Of a DNA stretch of 64,000 nt, positions 43,186 through 52,015 are shown one piece after another. The DNA comes from an uncultured Sphingomonadales bacterium (lineage in GTDB: Bacteria; Pseudomonadota; Alphaproteobacteria; Sphingomonadales; Sphingomonadaceae): the NCBI GenBank assembly GCA_903839675.1, contig CAIMDB010000018.1:38553-102552 (forward strand), read 5' to 3'. Each line of letters opens with the position of its first letter. Within the stretch, counting starts at the first letter, position 1. A program made the position numbers and the translations under genes. The notes beneath the pieces were generated by a model that had not been told where the DNA came from, did not search any database, and was given only the letters and a program-made list of their open reading frames with translations.

Positions 43186-43719
43186 TTAGCGGATGAGAGT
43201 GTCGACATAGTCGGCACCGATGCCGACCGCGTCGTAATGCTCGCGCGCTGCCTTCATGTAATCGAAAACGTCATAGTGGCCGACCGTGTTGCCCTCATCG
43301 TCCAGCCACATCAGCGGGCCGGAAACGACGAAGAACACCTTCATGGGGTCAGCATGTTCGTAGCAGACCAATGTGTGGCTTTCGCCCGGCGTTTCGTAGA
43401 CGAAGTCGCCTGCGGTCGCGGTCCAGTCATGCTCAAGATAGGCCCATTTACCACTGATGGTGTAGGCCCAGATGGGGTGGGGGTGATAGTGACGGTTAAC
43501 AAGCCCCGCCGATTTGGACATGAGGACATCCGCCCACATGTTCTTCGACGGGCTGATCCAGACGGGCTTTGAAGACACCGTTTCACTGATCGGCACCCAA
43601 TAGCGTTCGTCGCCTTCGGCAATTTTGGAGAGGTAGATTTCCGGCAGGCCGCCTTCGCGGAAAACCTTGTCGACGGGCTTGATGTCTTTCCAGAATTCCG
43701 AATGGGCATTCTCAGGCAT
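43186..43719 (-). CDS. Cupin, dihydroxyacetophenone dioxygenase-like (1)
   Basis: This 177-residue cupin is more divergent than its two downstream paralogues but has the same layout. The metal motif is N-R-H-Y-H-P-H-P, then Y-L-E-H-D-W and P-G-E-S-H-T-L-V. I place the start at 43719 because GGAGAG precedes it. It is the first gene of the long minus-strand operon, directly after the terminator of the TonB receptor. Its different N- and C-termini suggest a distinct substrate. Confidence 0.78.
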   Translation of the reverse strand: MPENAHSEFWKDIKPVDKVFREGGLPEIYLSKIAEGDERYWVPISETVSSKPVWISPSKNMWADVLMSKSAGLVNRHYHPHPIWAYTISGKWAYLEHDWTATAGDFVYETPGESHTLVCYEHADPMKVFFVVSGPLMWLDDEGNTVGHYDVFDYMKAAREHYDAVGIGADYVDTLIR

Positions 43720-43728
43720 TTTACTCTC

Positions 43729-43769
43729 CAAAATCAAAATGGGCGGAGCCGCTTTGCGACCCCGCCCAT
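43729..43769 (-). terminator. Terminator after TonB receptor 2
   Basis: On the minus strand ATGGGCGG (43762-43769 complement) pairs with CCGCCCAT (43739-43746 complement) across a 15-base loop, followed by TTTTGATTTT. It ends the receptor transcript. The cupin operon must then use read-through or its own promoter. Confidence 0.8.
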
Positions 43770-43780
43770 CTGTTCTTCGC

Positions 43781-46309
43781 TTAGAAGTTGACGTTCAAAC
43801 GTGCGTACCATTCACGCGGGCGGCTGTAGGTGCCGTACGCCTGACCACCGGCGAACTGTGCCTGACCAGTGACGAGGTAGCGCTCGTCGGTCAGGTTGGT
43901 TCCACCGACTGTGATGCCCCAGTTTTCAGCAGCCTTGTACTGAACGCTGGCGTTCACGACGTCTGTCGCCGGGCGCATCAGCAGGAAGTAGCCCTCGGTG
44001 TCGTTCTTCAGCTTCGTCGTGTGCGTGTAGTCACCGACGAAAATGAGCGAACCACCATTGGCGAGCTCGACTTGATAACGCGGGCTGACGTTGAACTTGA
44101 ACTTCGGTGTCTTGGGGAGCGTTGCTCCCGGAACGACGCCGAAGTTGCCGAACACGCCGGTTGACGGAGCAACCTGTGCCGGGCCGTCAACGCTCGTATA
44201 CTTCGCGTCCAGATAGCCGATGGCACCGTTGATCGTTAGGCCACGGGTCGGAGCTGCGACCAGCTCGACTTCAAAGCCCTTGATCTTCGCAGCGCCAGCG
44301 TTCTGAATGGTCGGGGACACACCCTGCTGGAAGTTCAGCTGAATGCCGTCATAGTTTGACTGGAATACAGCAGCATTGATCTGCAGCTTCCGGTCAAGCA
44401 ATGTCGACTTCACGCCGAGTTCAAAGGTCTGGGCCTTTTCAGCGTCAAAGTCCGGTGCGTTGGGCAGCGGGTTGGACAGACGCGTGGTCCAGCCACCCGT
44501 CTTGTAGCCACGTGACCACGAACCATAGAGCATCACGTCTTCGCTTGGGTGCACCTGCACGCCAGCTTTAGGCGAGAAGTTGCTGAACTTCTTCGATTGG
44601 GTCCCAGCGATGTAATAACGCAGCGGCTGACCGGCATTCGGGAATGTGGCTGCGAGGCGGCAAGCGTCCGAAATGGTTGGGGTGATTGAAGCGCAGACAG
44701 GTATCGTGCCGGTTGCCGCGTTGATCTGGTTCAAGATCTTATAGGTCAGACCGTTGGCATCCGACTGGAAGCCTTCGAAGGTCTTGCTTTCGTCGGTGTA
44801 ACGACCGCCGACCGTGAAGGAGAGCATGTCGCTCACCTTATAGTCAGCCTGACCGAAGAACGCGAAGTTCTTGGTGGCCAGATCGTTCGGACCGTCAACC
44901 TGCAACAGGCCTTCGGCAAACGTCACGTAATCGTGAAGATCGCCCGCTTCCTTGAAGTAGTAGCCACCCAAGACATAGTCCAGCTTGTTATCCATCGCCT
45001 GACCGACGAGCTGAACTTCCTGGCTGAACTGCCATTGGTTCATTGTGAAGCTGGTGTGCAGGAAGTTGAGCGGCGAACCGTCAAGATCCATGCCGACAGC
45101 CCAATGCAGCTCACGATAAGCCGAGATCGACTTGATCTGCACGTCATCCGACAGATCGTACGACATGGTCAGTGCTGTGCCGTAGGTCTTCAACTTCGAG
45201 AAGTTGTTGCCGTTGGCATAAGACGTATCAATGTCAGTCGGGATGAAGCGATCGTCATAAGGAACGCGGTTGTTGTTCGGGTTTGCATCGACGTTGACGC
45301 CAAATGGCGAAGGATTGTCAGCAATACCGTTCAGGCCACCAATGCCGCCAATGAAGGCGAACGATGGCGGGCCAACGCCGCAGCTGGGATCAACCGTCGC
45401 TGTGAGCGCGCAGTTATAGGTGCCGGCAAAGATGAACGGCACTGTCTTGATAAGGGTGTTGGCAATCTGCTCGTTATCGACCTTGCTGTAATCGCCGGAG
45501 AGCGTTGCCTTGAAGGCCCCGCCATTGTCGAAGTTCAGCTTGGTGCGCAGGTTCCAGGTATTTTCACCACCTTCTGTGCCGTAACCAATGCCGCCATAAC
45601 CGGCAGCCTTATAAGCCGTGACAGGCGGGTTGTTGAAGTTGATGCCGCCCGGGAAGGCAATACGCTTTAGGTAACCGTTGCGGTTTTTGACCGAGAACGC
45701 GACCGACGATGAAAGACCATCCGTGATCGGAAGATCAACCGTGCCACGTGCCTGCATCAGGCTGAAGCTGCCGGTCGTGACGTCGCCCACAAAGCGGAAC
45801 TTGTCGCCCGGGGTGTGCGTGACGATGGAGATCGCGCCGCCGATGGTGTTACGGCCGAAAAGCGTGCCCTGAGGACCCTTGAGAACCTCGACCCGATCAA
45901 CGTCAGGCAGTTCCTGGTTCGCGCCGACCGAACGGGCGAGATAAACGCCGTCAAGATAGACGCCGACGCCCGGATCGATGTTGAACGCGAAATCGTTCGC
46001 GCCGATACCGCGAATGTAGGCGGCGAGAACGGCGCCAGAACCCGAGAAGGGCGTGCCGGCGTCAAGCGTGACGTTCGGTGCGAGGTTCGAGAGCGACGAA
46101 ACGTCAGTAACGCCACGTTCCTGCATCGCTTCTGCGGTAAACGCCGAAATGGCGATTGGCACGTCCTGAACGTTCTCAGCACGCTTCTGCGCGGTAACAA
46201 CGATTTCGGCGATGCCGCCGTCGTCTGACTGGGCTTCTTGCGCAAAAGCCGGCAATGCAACTGTGGTGCACAGTGCTGTTGCGGCAAGGGCGGTGAACTT
46301 AAGCTTCAT
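43781..46309 (-). CDS. TonB-dependent outer-membrane receptor 2
   Basis: This 842-residue TonB receptor has a signal peptide to about residue 23 (L-P-A-F-A then Q-E). The TonB box A-E-I-V-V-T-A-Q-K-R lies near 34-43. The plug has V-D-R-V-E-V-L-K-G-P-Q-G-T-L-F-G-R-N, and the C-terminus is L-N-V-N-F. The start at 46309 follows AGGAAGGGG; the frame runs upstream to 46399 through the promoter. It lies between the AraC regulator and the eleven-gene catabolic operon on the same strand. It probably brings in that operon's substrate. Confidence 0.92.
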   Translation of the reverse strand: MKLKFTALAATALCTTVALPAFAQEAQSDDGGIAEIVVTAQKRAENVQDVPIAISAFTAEAMQERGVTDVSSLSNLAPNVTLDAGTPFSGSGAVLAAYIRGIGANDFAFNIDPGVGVYLDGVYLARSVGANQELPDVDRVEVLKGPQGTLFGRNTIGGAISIVTHTPGDKFRFVGDVTTGSFSLMQARGTVDLPITDGLSSSVAFSVKNRNGYLKRIAFPGGINFNNPPVTAYKAAGYGGIGYGTEGGENTWNLRTKLNFDNGGAFKATLSGDYSKVDNEQIANTLIKTVPFIFAGTYNCALTATVDPSCGVGPPSFAFIGGIGGLNGIADNPSPFGVNVDANPNNNRVPYDDRFIPTDIDTSYANGNNFSKLKTYGTALTMSYDLSDDVQIKSISAYRELHWAVGMDLDGSPLNFLHTSFTMNQWQFSQEVQLVGQAMDNKLDYVLGGYYFKEAGDLHDYVTFAEGLLQVDGPNDLATKNFAFFGQADYKVSDMLSFTVGGRYTDESKTFEGFQSDANGLTYKILNQINAATGTIPVCASITPTISDACRLAATFPNAGQPLRYYIAGTQSKKFSNFSPKAGVQVHPSEDVMLYGSWSRGYKTGGWTTRLSNPLPNAPDFDAEKAQTFELGVKSTLLDRKLQINAAVFQSNYDGIQLNFQQGVSPTIQNAGAAKIKGFEVELVAAPTRGLTINGAIGYLDAKYTSVDGPAQVAPSTGVFGNFGVVPGATLPKTPKFKFNVSPRYQVELANGGSLIFVGDYTHTTKLKNDTEGYFLLMRPATDVVNASVQYKAAENWGITVGGTNLTDERYLVTGQAQFAGGQAYGTYSRPREWYARLNVNF

Positions 46310-46384
46310 GGCAAATCCCCTTCCTGAATAACCTGCCGATATAGTTCCGACAGTTTGGAAGACCGGAATATGCGACGATTGCCT

Positions 46385-46394
46385 AGACCGGTCT
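46385..46394. promoter_or_regulatory. AGACCGGTCT palindrome upstream of TonB receptor 2
   Basis: AGACCGGTCT is a perfect 10-bp palindrome about 76 bases before the receptor start. A direct copy of AGACCGG lies 25 bases away at 46360-46366. Direct repeats in front of a target gene would suit AraC-type activation by the neighbouring regulator; this is inference. Confidence 0.4.
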
Positions 46395-46434
46395 TGCACT
46401 CACGCGCATCCAGTTAGGACTCACGCGAAGCAAT

Positions 46435-47367
46435 TTAGTTATGCTCTCTCCAATGCCGCGGTGTCGTGCCGAATCTTTGGCGAAAACACCTAGTGAAATA
46501 TGCACTGTCATTGAAACCAGTGGCATAGGCGACATCAGTGATGCTATGGCTTCGGTCCATTCCCAGTTTTTCCGCAGCCTTTTGAAGCCTACGGTCGAGA
46601 ATATAGGCGCTTGGGGTGGTTCCCATTGCCGCAAAGATATTTTGCACGGTGCGCAATGAAACGCTCAGTTCTGAAGCAATCATACCCGTTTTCAGTTCCG
46701 GGTCGCCCAAAGAAGCCTCGATCAGGGACATAACCCTGTCGCGCGTCCCTTTCGGGGTCACCAAAGATGAGCCTGAGCCTTTGACGGCAATTGCGAGAAG
46801 ATCGAGGAAGACATTGGCGATGCCTTCCTGCCAATCCGGGTCGGCGTTGCTCTGATCCCCTTGTTCCCACAAAGACAGGAGGAAATCATGGACGAGCCGC
46901 GTGCCGGGTGCCGTGCCGGCAATCGTCCGACACAGATGATCTTCAATGTCAGGTATCCGTGAAGACAGAGCCGCGCGCGACATTTCCACAACCAGCATTT
47001 CATTGCGATCCGACAGGTCGGTGAAATAGGCATCTGCCGCATAGCACAATGTAAGATCGCCTGACGCCAGTTCTGCCTCGCGCTGCCACTGGCCGTTGAG
47101 TGAGTGGCCACGGTGTTGCAGGTGGAAGATGATCCGATCCGGGCGTTCGATGACGCCGTCTTTCCAGCGTTGGACCCGGGCCTGCTGCGAAATAGGGCGG
47201 ATCATGGTAAGATCACCCAATTGCCAGCGGGACATATTCGCGGAAAAATCATCCGAAGAGGAATCGATGGCAAGGCCGGAAAAAGTTTCGCTTGTTACGC
47301 GGTTCCAGAACTCCAGCCTTTCAGGAGGGGAAACGCTGTCTGTGGCAAATCGCTCAATCAGGCTCAT
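46435..47367 (-). CDS. AraC-family transcriptional regulator
   Basis: This 310-residue regulator has an N-terminal ligand-binding domain like AraC-binding-2 / FeaR proteins (W-N-R-V-T-S-E-T-F near the start). The C-terminal double helix-turn-helix includes A-S-E-L-S-V-S-L-R-T-V-Q and A-Y-A-T-G-F-N-D-S-A-Y-F-T-R-C-F. FeaR-type proteins activate aromatic amine or aldehyde genes. It lies 36 bases after the MFS gene and directly upstream of TonB receptor 2 and the long operon, which it probably activates. Confidence 0.88.
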   Translation of the reverse strand: MSLIERFATDSVSPPERLEFWNRVTSETFSGLAIDSSSDDFSANMSRWQLGDLTMIRPISQQARVQRWKDGVIERPDRIIFHLQHRGHSLNGQWQREAELASGDLTLCYAADAYFTDLSDRNEMLVVEMSRAALSSRIPDIEDHLCRTIAGTAPGTRLVHDFLLSLWEQGDQSNADPDWQEGIANVFLDLLAIAVKGSGSSLVTPKGTRDRVMSLIEASLGDPELKTGMIASELSVSLRTVQNIFAAMGTTPSAYILDRRLQKAAEKLGMDRSHSITDVAYATGFNDSAYFTRCFRQRFGTTPRHWREHN

Positions 47368-47403
47368 GTGATCCTCCCAGAAGGGGTCAAAGCTTTATGG
47401 AGC

Positions 47404-48645
47404 TCACGCAATTGAGGGCGATCCAGCTTGTTTCCGACGCGCAAGCACGCGAGGCGCGGTCTCTCTAAGGCCAAGGCCAACAATTGCGGCACAAATGGTC
47501 AGACCCAACATCATCCACAACACGGCGGATCGACCATAAGCATCAGACAACATGCCGGCTGCAAAGGGGCTCAGCACGCCTCCCAGAACTTCGCCGATAC
47601 CCATGACGATGCCCGTCAGCGATGCGGTGAGGCGCGGATCGACGGACTCCGACGGAATGGTCGCCATGAAAATGGGGAACACGCCGTTGAGGGCCCAGCC
47701 AAAGAAGAAGATTGCGGCCAAGATCCAAGTGCTCCCCGTGAAGAACATCGCGCCCAGCGGGAGAATGACACCGAGCAAAGAGAAGCCGACGATAGAGGCT
47801 TTGCGGCCGATATGATCAGAGAGTGCCGCCACGGCAAAGCTGCCGATACCCGCTGAAATGCCGAGCGTCGCCATCAGCCACTTCGTCGTGTCTGGATCAA
47901 AACCGCGGTCATTGGTGAGGTAGAGCGGTAAAAACGCCCAGCAGCAGACCAGATAGGACACAAGCAAAACGGAAATGACGGAGCAGAGTTGCACGTTTCG
48001 ATCTGCAAAGGCTTCCTTCATCGTCGCTTTGGGCGCGTCGCCTGCTTGAAAGGTTTCCCGTGCCGGCTCCTTTACAAAGAACCAGATGATAGCGGCGCTG
48101 ATGAGGCCGGGGGCAGCTGCCAGAAAGAATGCATCGCGCCAGCCATAAGCCAAGGCTACCGGAATAAGGATGAGTGGCGCGGCAGCCGAGCCGAGGACAT
48201 TTGATCCAAGATTCTGGCCGACACCCATAGCGAGCCCGCGTTTGTCCTCGTCGACTTCAGCGGCGATGATCGAATGGCTGACGGGCATCACGCCGCCTTC
48301 AGCTGCGCCCATCAGGAGGCGTGCTCCGAGCAGCATGAAGAAGGATGTCGCGAGACCAGAAACGAAAGAGCAAAGGCAGAATGCGATCGTTGCGACGACG
48401 ATGACCGGCTTGCGGGATCCGAGCTTGTCAGAAATGCGGCCGACCAGAAATCCGGCGATAGCCCATGTCAGCGAAAGGCCGGACGACAGCATGCCGACCT
48501 GGGTGTCGCTGAGTTGTAGGTCCGGCTGGACGAAAGGCATGAGGAAGTTGAGAGCGTTTCGGTCGAAAAACAAAATGCCGAAATTGAGGCTCAGAATGCC
48601 AACCAAGAAGGCCTGATAGGCGCCGGACCGGCGGGTTCGTGTCAT
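47404..48645 (-). CDS. MFS transporter (anion:cation symporter-like)
   Basis: This 413-residue MFS protein has F-F-D-R-N-A-L-N-F in helix 1, G-R-I-S-D-K-L-G-S-R-K in the following loop and G-A-A-E-G-G-V in helix 4, like ACS-family organic anion transporters. The start at 48645 follows AGGAGAG. The gene is followed by the AraC regulator and preceded by a TTGTATGCAA palindrome, so it may belong to the wider regulon. An aromatic acid is the likely cargo. Confidence 0.87.
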   Translation of the reverse strand: MTRTRRSGAYQAFLVGILSLNFGILFFDRNALNFLMPFVQPDLQLSDTQVGMLSSGLSLTWAIAGFLVGRISDKLGSRKPVIVVATIAFCLCSFVSGLATSFFMLLGARLLMGAAEGGVMPVSHSIIAAEVDEDKRGLAMGVGQNLGSNVLGSAAAPLILIPVALAYGWRDAFFLAAAPGLISAAIIWFFVKEPARETFQAGDAPKATMKEAFADRNVQLCSVISVLLVSYLVCCWAFLPLYLTNDRGFDPDTTKWLMATLGISAGIGSFAVAALSDHIGRKASIVGFSLLGVILPLGAMFFTGSTWILAAIFFFGWALNGVFPIFMATIPSESVDPRLTASLTGIVMGIGEVLGGVLSPFAAGMLSDAYGRSAVLWMMLGLTICAAIVGLGLRETAPRVLARRKQAGSPSIA

Positions 48646-48689
48646 TCGACTCTCTCCTGTGATGCCTCCTGTTTTTCGTCGGAGGTCAT

Positions 48690-48699
48690 TTGTATGCAA
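48690..48699. promoter_or_regulatory. TTGTATGCAA palindrome before MFS gene
   Basis: TTGTATGCAA reads TTGCATACAA on the minus strand, the strand of the MFS gene it precedes by about 45 bases. It is the third exact copy of this 10-bp element in the window, after 14591 and 33303. Confidence 0.6.
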
Positions 48700-48733
48700 A
48701 GCAAACAGATTATCTCAAGAATTGCAATGGCTT

Positions 48734-49273
48734 TTAGCCGAATGGCCGAACCGGATTAGAGCCGTCCCAGTTTTGCGACGCGGCCCAAAAGCGTGTGAAC
48801 ACGTCGTCCATGCCGGGTGTCGCCGGTATAAGTTCAAGAAAACCGGGGTCATTCTCGCCATTGTCGAGATAGGCAACGGCGCCGCCCGTCGGCACGCCGG
48901 CGCGGAAGGCAACTTCATAGCCCTTGGCCCGATAGGCATCGATCTCGGCATCGACGTCGGCGACAGCGAGTCCAAGATGGTGAAATCCATAGCCGCGCTG
49001 ATCGACCGTTTCCTTGTAGACGGATGGCTCCCCATCGAGCGGCTGGATGAGTTCGATGCACATGGAGCCTGCAAAGCCCATTGCAATCGCGACGTCTGCC
49101 GTCGATTTCTGGCCGCGGTAGACATGGTCGTCCGCCAGAAAATGATCGAGCAGGAACCAAGGGCCCGTCTGCGCCGATGTTACCCACCAGTCTATGGCAG
49201 CGTGAATATCCTTCACCACATAAGCGGTTTGGATGATGCGGCCGATATCCTGTCCGAAACCGAATTTGGTCAT
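48734..49273 (-). CDS. VOC-family protein
   Basis: This 179-residue VOC-fold protein has I-I-Q-T-A-Y-V-V-K-D-I at the start, a metal-type G-F-H-H-L-G-L-A-V in the middle and F-L-E-L-I-P at the end, so His-His and Glu ligands are present. It resembles methylmalonyl-CoA epimerase and glyoxalase-like proteins in aromatic clusters. Its start overlaps the stop of the hydrolase gene by four bases. Function unknown; a lyase or epimerase is likely. Confidence 0.8.
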   Translation of the reverse strand: MTKFGFGQDIGRIIQTAYVVKDIHAAIDWWVTSAQTGPWFLLDHFLADDHVYRGQKSTADVAIAMGFAGSMCIELIQPLDGEPSVYKETVDQRGYGFHHLGLAVADVDAEIDAYRAKGYEVAFRAGVPTGGAVAYLDNGENDPGFLELIPATPGMDDVFTRFWAASQNWDGSNPVRPFG

Positions 49274-50004
49274 GCGTCGATCTCCGCTGCGATTTTCAGA
49301 AGGGCGCCCGCCAATTCACGTGGGCGGGACAGGAAAGGGCTATGGTCCGCATCAAGCGAGGTGACAGAGGCGCAGGGCTGTAGGTCTTGCATCATCCGTT
49401 GATCGCTGATCGGAATAGTCCTGTCGTGCAGGCACTCAATGTAATGGCGGGGGACAGAGCCGTAGCGCGCCGCTGAGAGGTTGAGTTCTGTCAACCGTGG
49501 CTGATCCGGTTCTGCCATCAGCCGGTCAAAGGCCTTCTCAACCAGATCAGGCGGAGAAAGCTGCGCGAACACAGGTGCTGCGTGGGTGCGATCAATCACC
49601 GTGGCAATGCCTGAGGGATGCGGCTTGATGATGGCACGAAACTCTGGATTGGGTTCGGCGCGGTCCCGCCATTGCTCGCGAGACATGCCCGAGGGCAACA
49701 TCATGGCGCAAATATAGACGAGAGCGCCGATTTCTCTCGGGATGCGCTCTGCCGTTTCGCTCAAGACCAGTCCGCCGCGACTGTGGCCGCATAAGATGGC
49801 GGGCTTCTCGGCCGCAATGCAAAGTTCCGACACATAATCTGCCCAGTTGGCGAGTGTGGCCGCGGCGAGTTCTTCGTCGGTGCCGCCCATACCCGGCAGG
49901 TCGGGTGCGATGACCTTATGGCCTTCAGCCTCTAGAATGGGTTGGAGCAGCTCAAAGCTCCAACCGCCATGCCAAGCTCCGTGGATAAGAATGAACGTCG
50001 CCAT
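49270..50004 (-). CDS. Alpha/beta hydrolase
   Basis: This 244-residue alpha/beta hydrolase has I-H-G-A-W-H-G-G-W at the oxyanion site, nucleophile Ser75 in G-H-S-R-G-G and a catalytic His in D-A-D-H-S-P-F. It resembles the small esterase at 34921 but is not a close copy. Its start overlaps the stop of the MDR oxidoreductase gene. A role in ester or thioester cleavage is plausible; substrate unknown. Confidence 0.83.
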   Translation of the reverse strand: MATFILIHGAWHGGWSFELLQPILEAEGHKVIAPDLPGMGGTDEELAAATLANWADYVSELCIAAEKPAILCGHSRGGLVLSETAERIPREIGALVYICAMMLPSGMSREQWRDRAEPNPEFRAIIKPHPSGIATVIDRTHAAPVFAQLSPPDLVEKAFDRLMAEPDQPRLTELNLSAARYGSVPRHYIECLHDRTIPISDQRMMQDLQPCASVTSLDADHSPFLSRPRELAGALLKIAAEIDA

Positions 50005-51020
50005 CAGAGCGTGATCACTGTCTTTCCGAAAAGTTCGGGTGAAGACTGGTAGGCAAAGGCGGCCTTTGCGTCCTCCATCGCGAAAGTCCGATCAACGACG
50101 GGCTTGATGTTGTGTGCATCGATAAACGCATTCAACCGCTCGGCCATCCCGCGCGAGCCAACAAAGATCCCGCGCATGCTGGCCCACTTGAACATAAGGG
50201 CGCGAGGGGAGGTGTCTCCTTCACGCGTCAGAACGCCGATGAGCGACACTTCACCGCCCACGGATACGGACTGTATCGATTGGGAGAGCGTACCGGCGCC
50301 TCCGACTTCAACGACGTGGTCGATGCCTTTGCCATTGTTCAGTCGAACAGCCTCCGCACCCCAATTCGCTGTGGTGCGGTAGTTGATGGTGTAGTCTGCG
50401 CCGAGGGCTGAGGCCCGTGCCATCTTGTCATCAGACGATGACGTTGCGACAACTGTTGCCCCGGCAGCCTTTGCAATTTGAAGCGCCAGAAGGGAAACGC
50501 CGCCCGTCCCCAGAACAAGAACGCTATCGCCAGCCTGGGTCGGCTGAGGACCTTCCATCAGCGCATTCCAAGCGGTGACGCCTGCACAGGGAAGGGTGGC
50601 GGCTTCCTCAAAGCTCAGCGTCTTTGCTATGTGCACCACACCTGCCTCTGGAAGCATGACATACTCCGCCAACATCCCGTCTACGGGGGCGGCGCCCAGG
50701 GCCTGACCGACCGCCGCGGTTGGCGGGCCATCATCCCAATTCGGGAAAAATGTTCCGGCGACACGGTCGCCAGCTTTAAAGCGGGTTACGCCAGCGCCAA
50801 CGCTGACCACTTCGCCGGCACCGTCGGACAGCAGAATGACATCCTGAGAGGCCTTGCCCCCCGCATAAAGGCCCTGTGGGATCAATTGATCCCGAAAGTT
50901 GATGGAGCACGCACGGACGCGGATGAGGACTTGGCCTGCGCCGGGCGTCGGCGTCTCCCGCTCAACCAAATGCAAATCATCCAGTGAGGATGCGCCCGCA
51001 CTCAAAACCCACGCCTTCAT
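50004..51020 (-). CDS. Zinc-free MDR oxidoreductase (quinone reductase-like)
   Basis: This 338-residue medium-chain reductase has the Rossmann motif L-G-T-G-G-V-S-L-L and lacks the catalytic-zinc cysteine motif and the four-cysteine loop. It therefore belongs to the quinone-oxidoreductase or enone-reductase branch. It would reduce a quinone or an activated double bond with NADPH. AGGAGATC precedes the ATG. It heads a three-gene unit coupled by overlaps, 96 bases after the IclR gene on the same strand. Confidence 0.85.
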   Translation of the reverse strand: MKAWVLSAGASSLDDLHLVERETPTPGAGQVLIRVRACSINFRDQLIPQGLYAGGKASQDVILLSDGAGEVVSVGAGVTRFKAGDRVAGTFFPNWDDGPPTAAVGQALGAAPVDGMLAEYVMLPEAGVVHIAKTLSFEEAATLPCAGVTAWNALMEGPQPTQAGDSVLVLGTGGVSLLALQIAKAAGATVVATSSSDDKMARASALGADYTINYRTTANWGAEAVRLNNGKGIDHVVEVGGAGTLSQSIQSVSVGGEVSLIGVLTREGDTSPRALMFKWASMRGIFVGSRGMAERLNAFIDAHNIKPVVDRTFAMEDAKAAFAYQSSPELFGKTVITL

Positions 51021-51116
51021 TTCGATCTCCTCACTCGACGAAAACTGCTTGGCTGAAGCGGTGCGTGTTCGCTCCCTTCAAAGCAAGCAAATTTGATTTC
51101 GTGTGATGAAACCCGG

Positions 51117-51911
51117 CTAGTTGGATTCGACCGCCTGACCAATGCGATCGGCGATCCCTTGGAGCGTTTCCAGGTGACGGGAGACCACGTCTTCCACATG
51201 GACCCGTTTGCTCGGCCAAGTGACATTGAGCGCGGCAATCGCGTGGCCGTTGGCCATAATGGCGACAGCAATGGACGTCTTGCCATCGCGCAGCACCGTT
51301 TGTTTGCTGCGATCCTGCCAGGGGTGATATGGCTCGCGCATGGAATAGCCGCGTGTGCGGGTTTCTGCGATGATGTTATCGAGCAACTCCCGCTCTTCGG
51401 GCGTCGCCGTTTCCGGCTGCAGGCGTACGATGATCGCCTCGCGCTCCCGGGCGTCGCAGGCGGACAGGTAGGCGCGTCCTGTTGCGGTGTGCAAATAGCT
51501 TAGTTTGACCCCGACAGGCCCCAGAATAGCGGCATCAAATCGGGCAAGCGGGCTATTTGTTTCAATGATTTCGACATGGTCCATACGTGGGACTGCAAGA
51601 ATTGAAGGCCAGACGACACGCTCGCTCAACTCGACCATAAAGGGTGAGGCGATCTCGGCCAGCCGATCGGTCACATCTGATCGGGAACTTGGGGCAGCAA
51701 GCGCCGTCGACAGATAGGCGCCATCGGCAAGGCGCTGCCAGACGAGACCGCGCGATGAGAGCGTGACAAGCAATCGCAAGAGCGTCGCCTTCGCCAACCC
51801 AAGGCGCAAATGGAGCTCATGCAAGCTAATGCCGCCGCTCTTTTGCACTTCAAGCAAAACGTCGATCCCGCGCTCCAAAGCGCGGATTGATTTGACCTTC
51901 CGATCGATCAT
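51117..51911 (-). CDS. IclR-family transcriptional regulator
   Basis: This 264-residue IclR protein has an N-terminal winged helix (S-L-H-E-L-H-L-R-L-G-L-A-K-A-T-L-L-R-L-L) and a C-terminal effector domain (Y-L-H-T-A-T-G-R-A-Y-L-S, then A-V-A-I-M-A-N-G). It is divergent from the carboxylase operon at 52016 across 104 bases and upstream of the MDR gene on its own strand. It likely controls the carboxylase operon. TTTCAC (51923) and GTGAAA (51976) in that gap are possible but weak half-sites. Confidence 0.87.
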   Translation of the reverse strand: MIDRKVKSIRALERGIDVLLEVQKSGGISLHELHLRLGLAKATLLRLLVTLSSRGLVWQRLADGAYLSTALAAPSSRSDVTDRLAEIASPFMVELSERVVWPSILAVPRMDHVEIIETNSPLARFDAAILGPVGVKLSYLHTATGRAYLSACDAREREAIIVRLQPETATPEERELLDNIIAETRTRGYSMREPYHPWQDRSKQTVLRDGKTSIAVAIMANGHAIAALNVTWPSKRVHVEDVVSRHLETLQGIADRIGQAVESN

Positions 51912-52015
51912 GGCAAAACCTGTTTCACGCGGTGCAATTAGCCGCTCGAAATTGATTAGGCAATCGTGCGCGAATGTGAAAGATCGCGGCGCATAACGGA
52001 GAGGGAAACGGAACC

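Noticed and set aside
51923..51981. TTTCAC and GTGAAA as an IclR operator
   Set aside because: The halves are 47 bases apart and short, so chance occurrence is likely; mentioned only as weak in the IclR entry.
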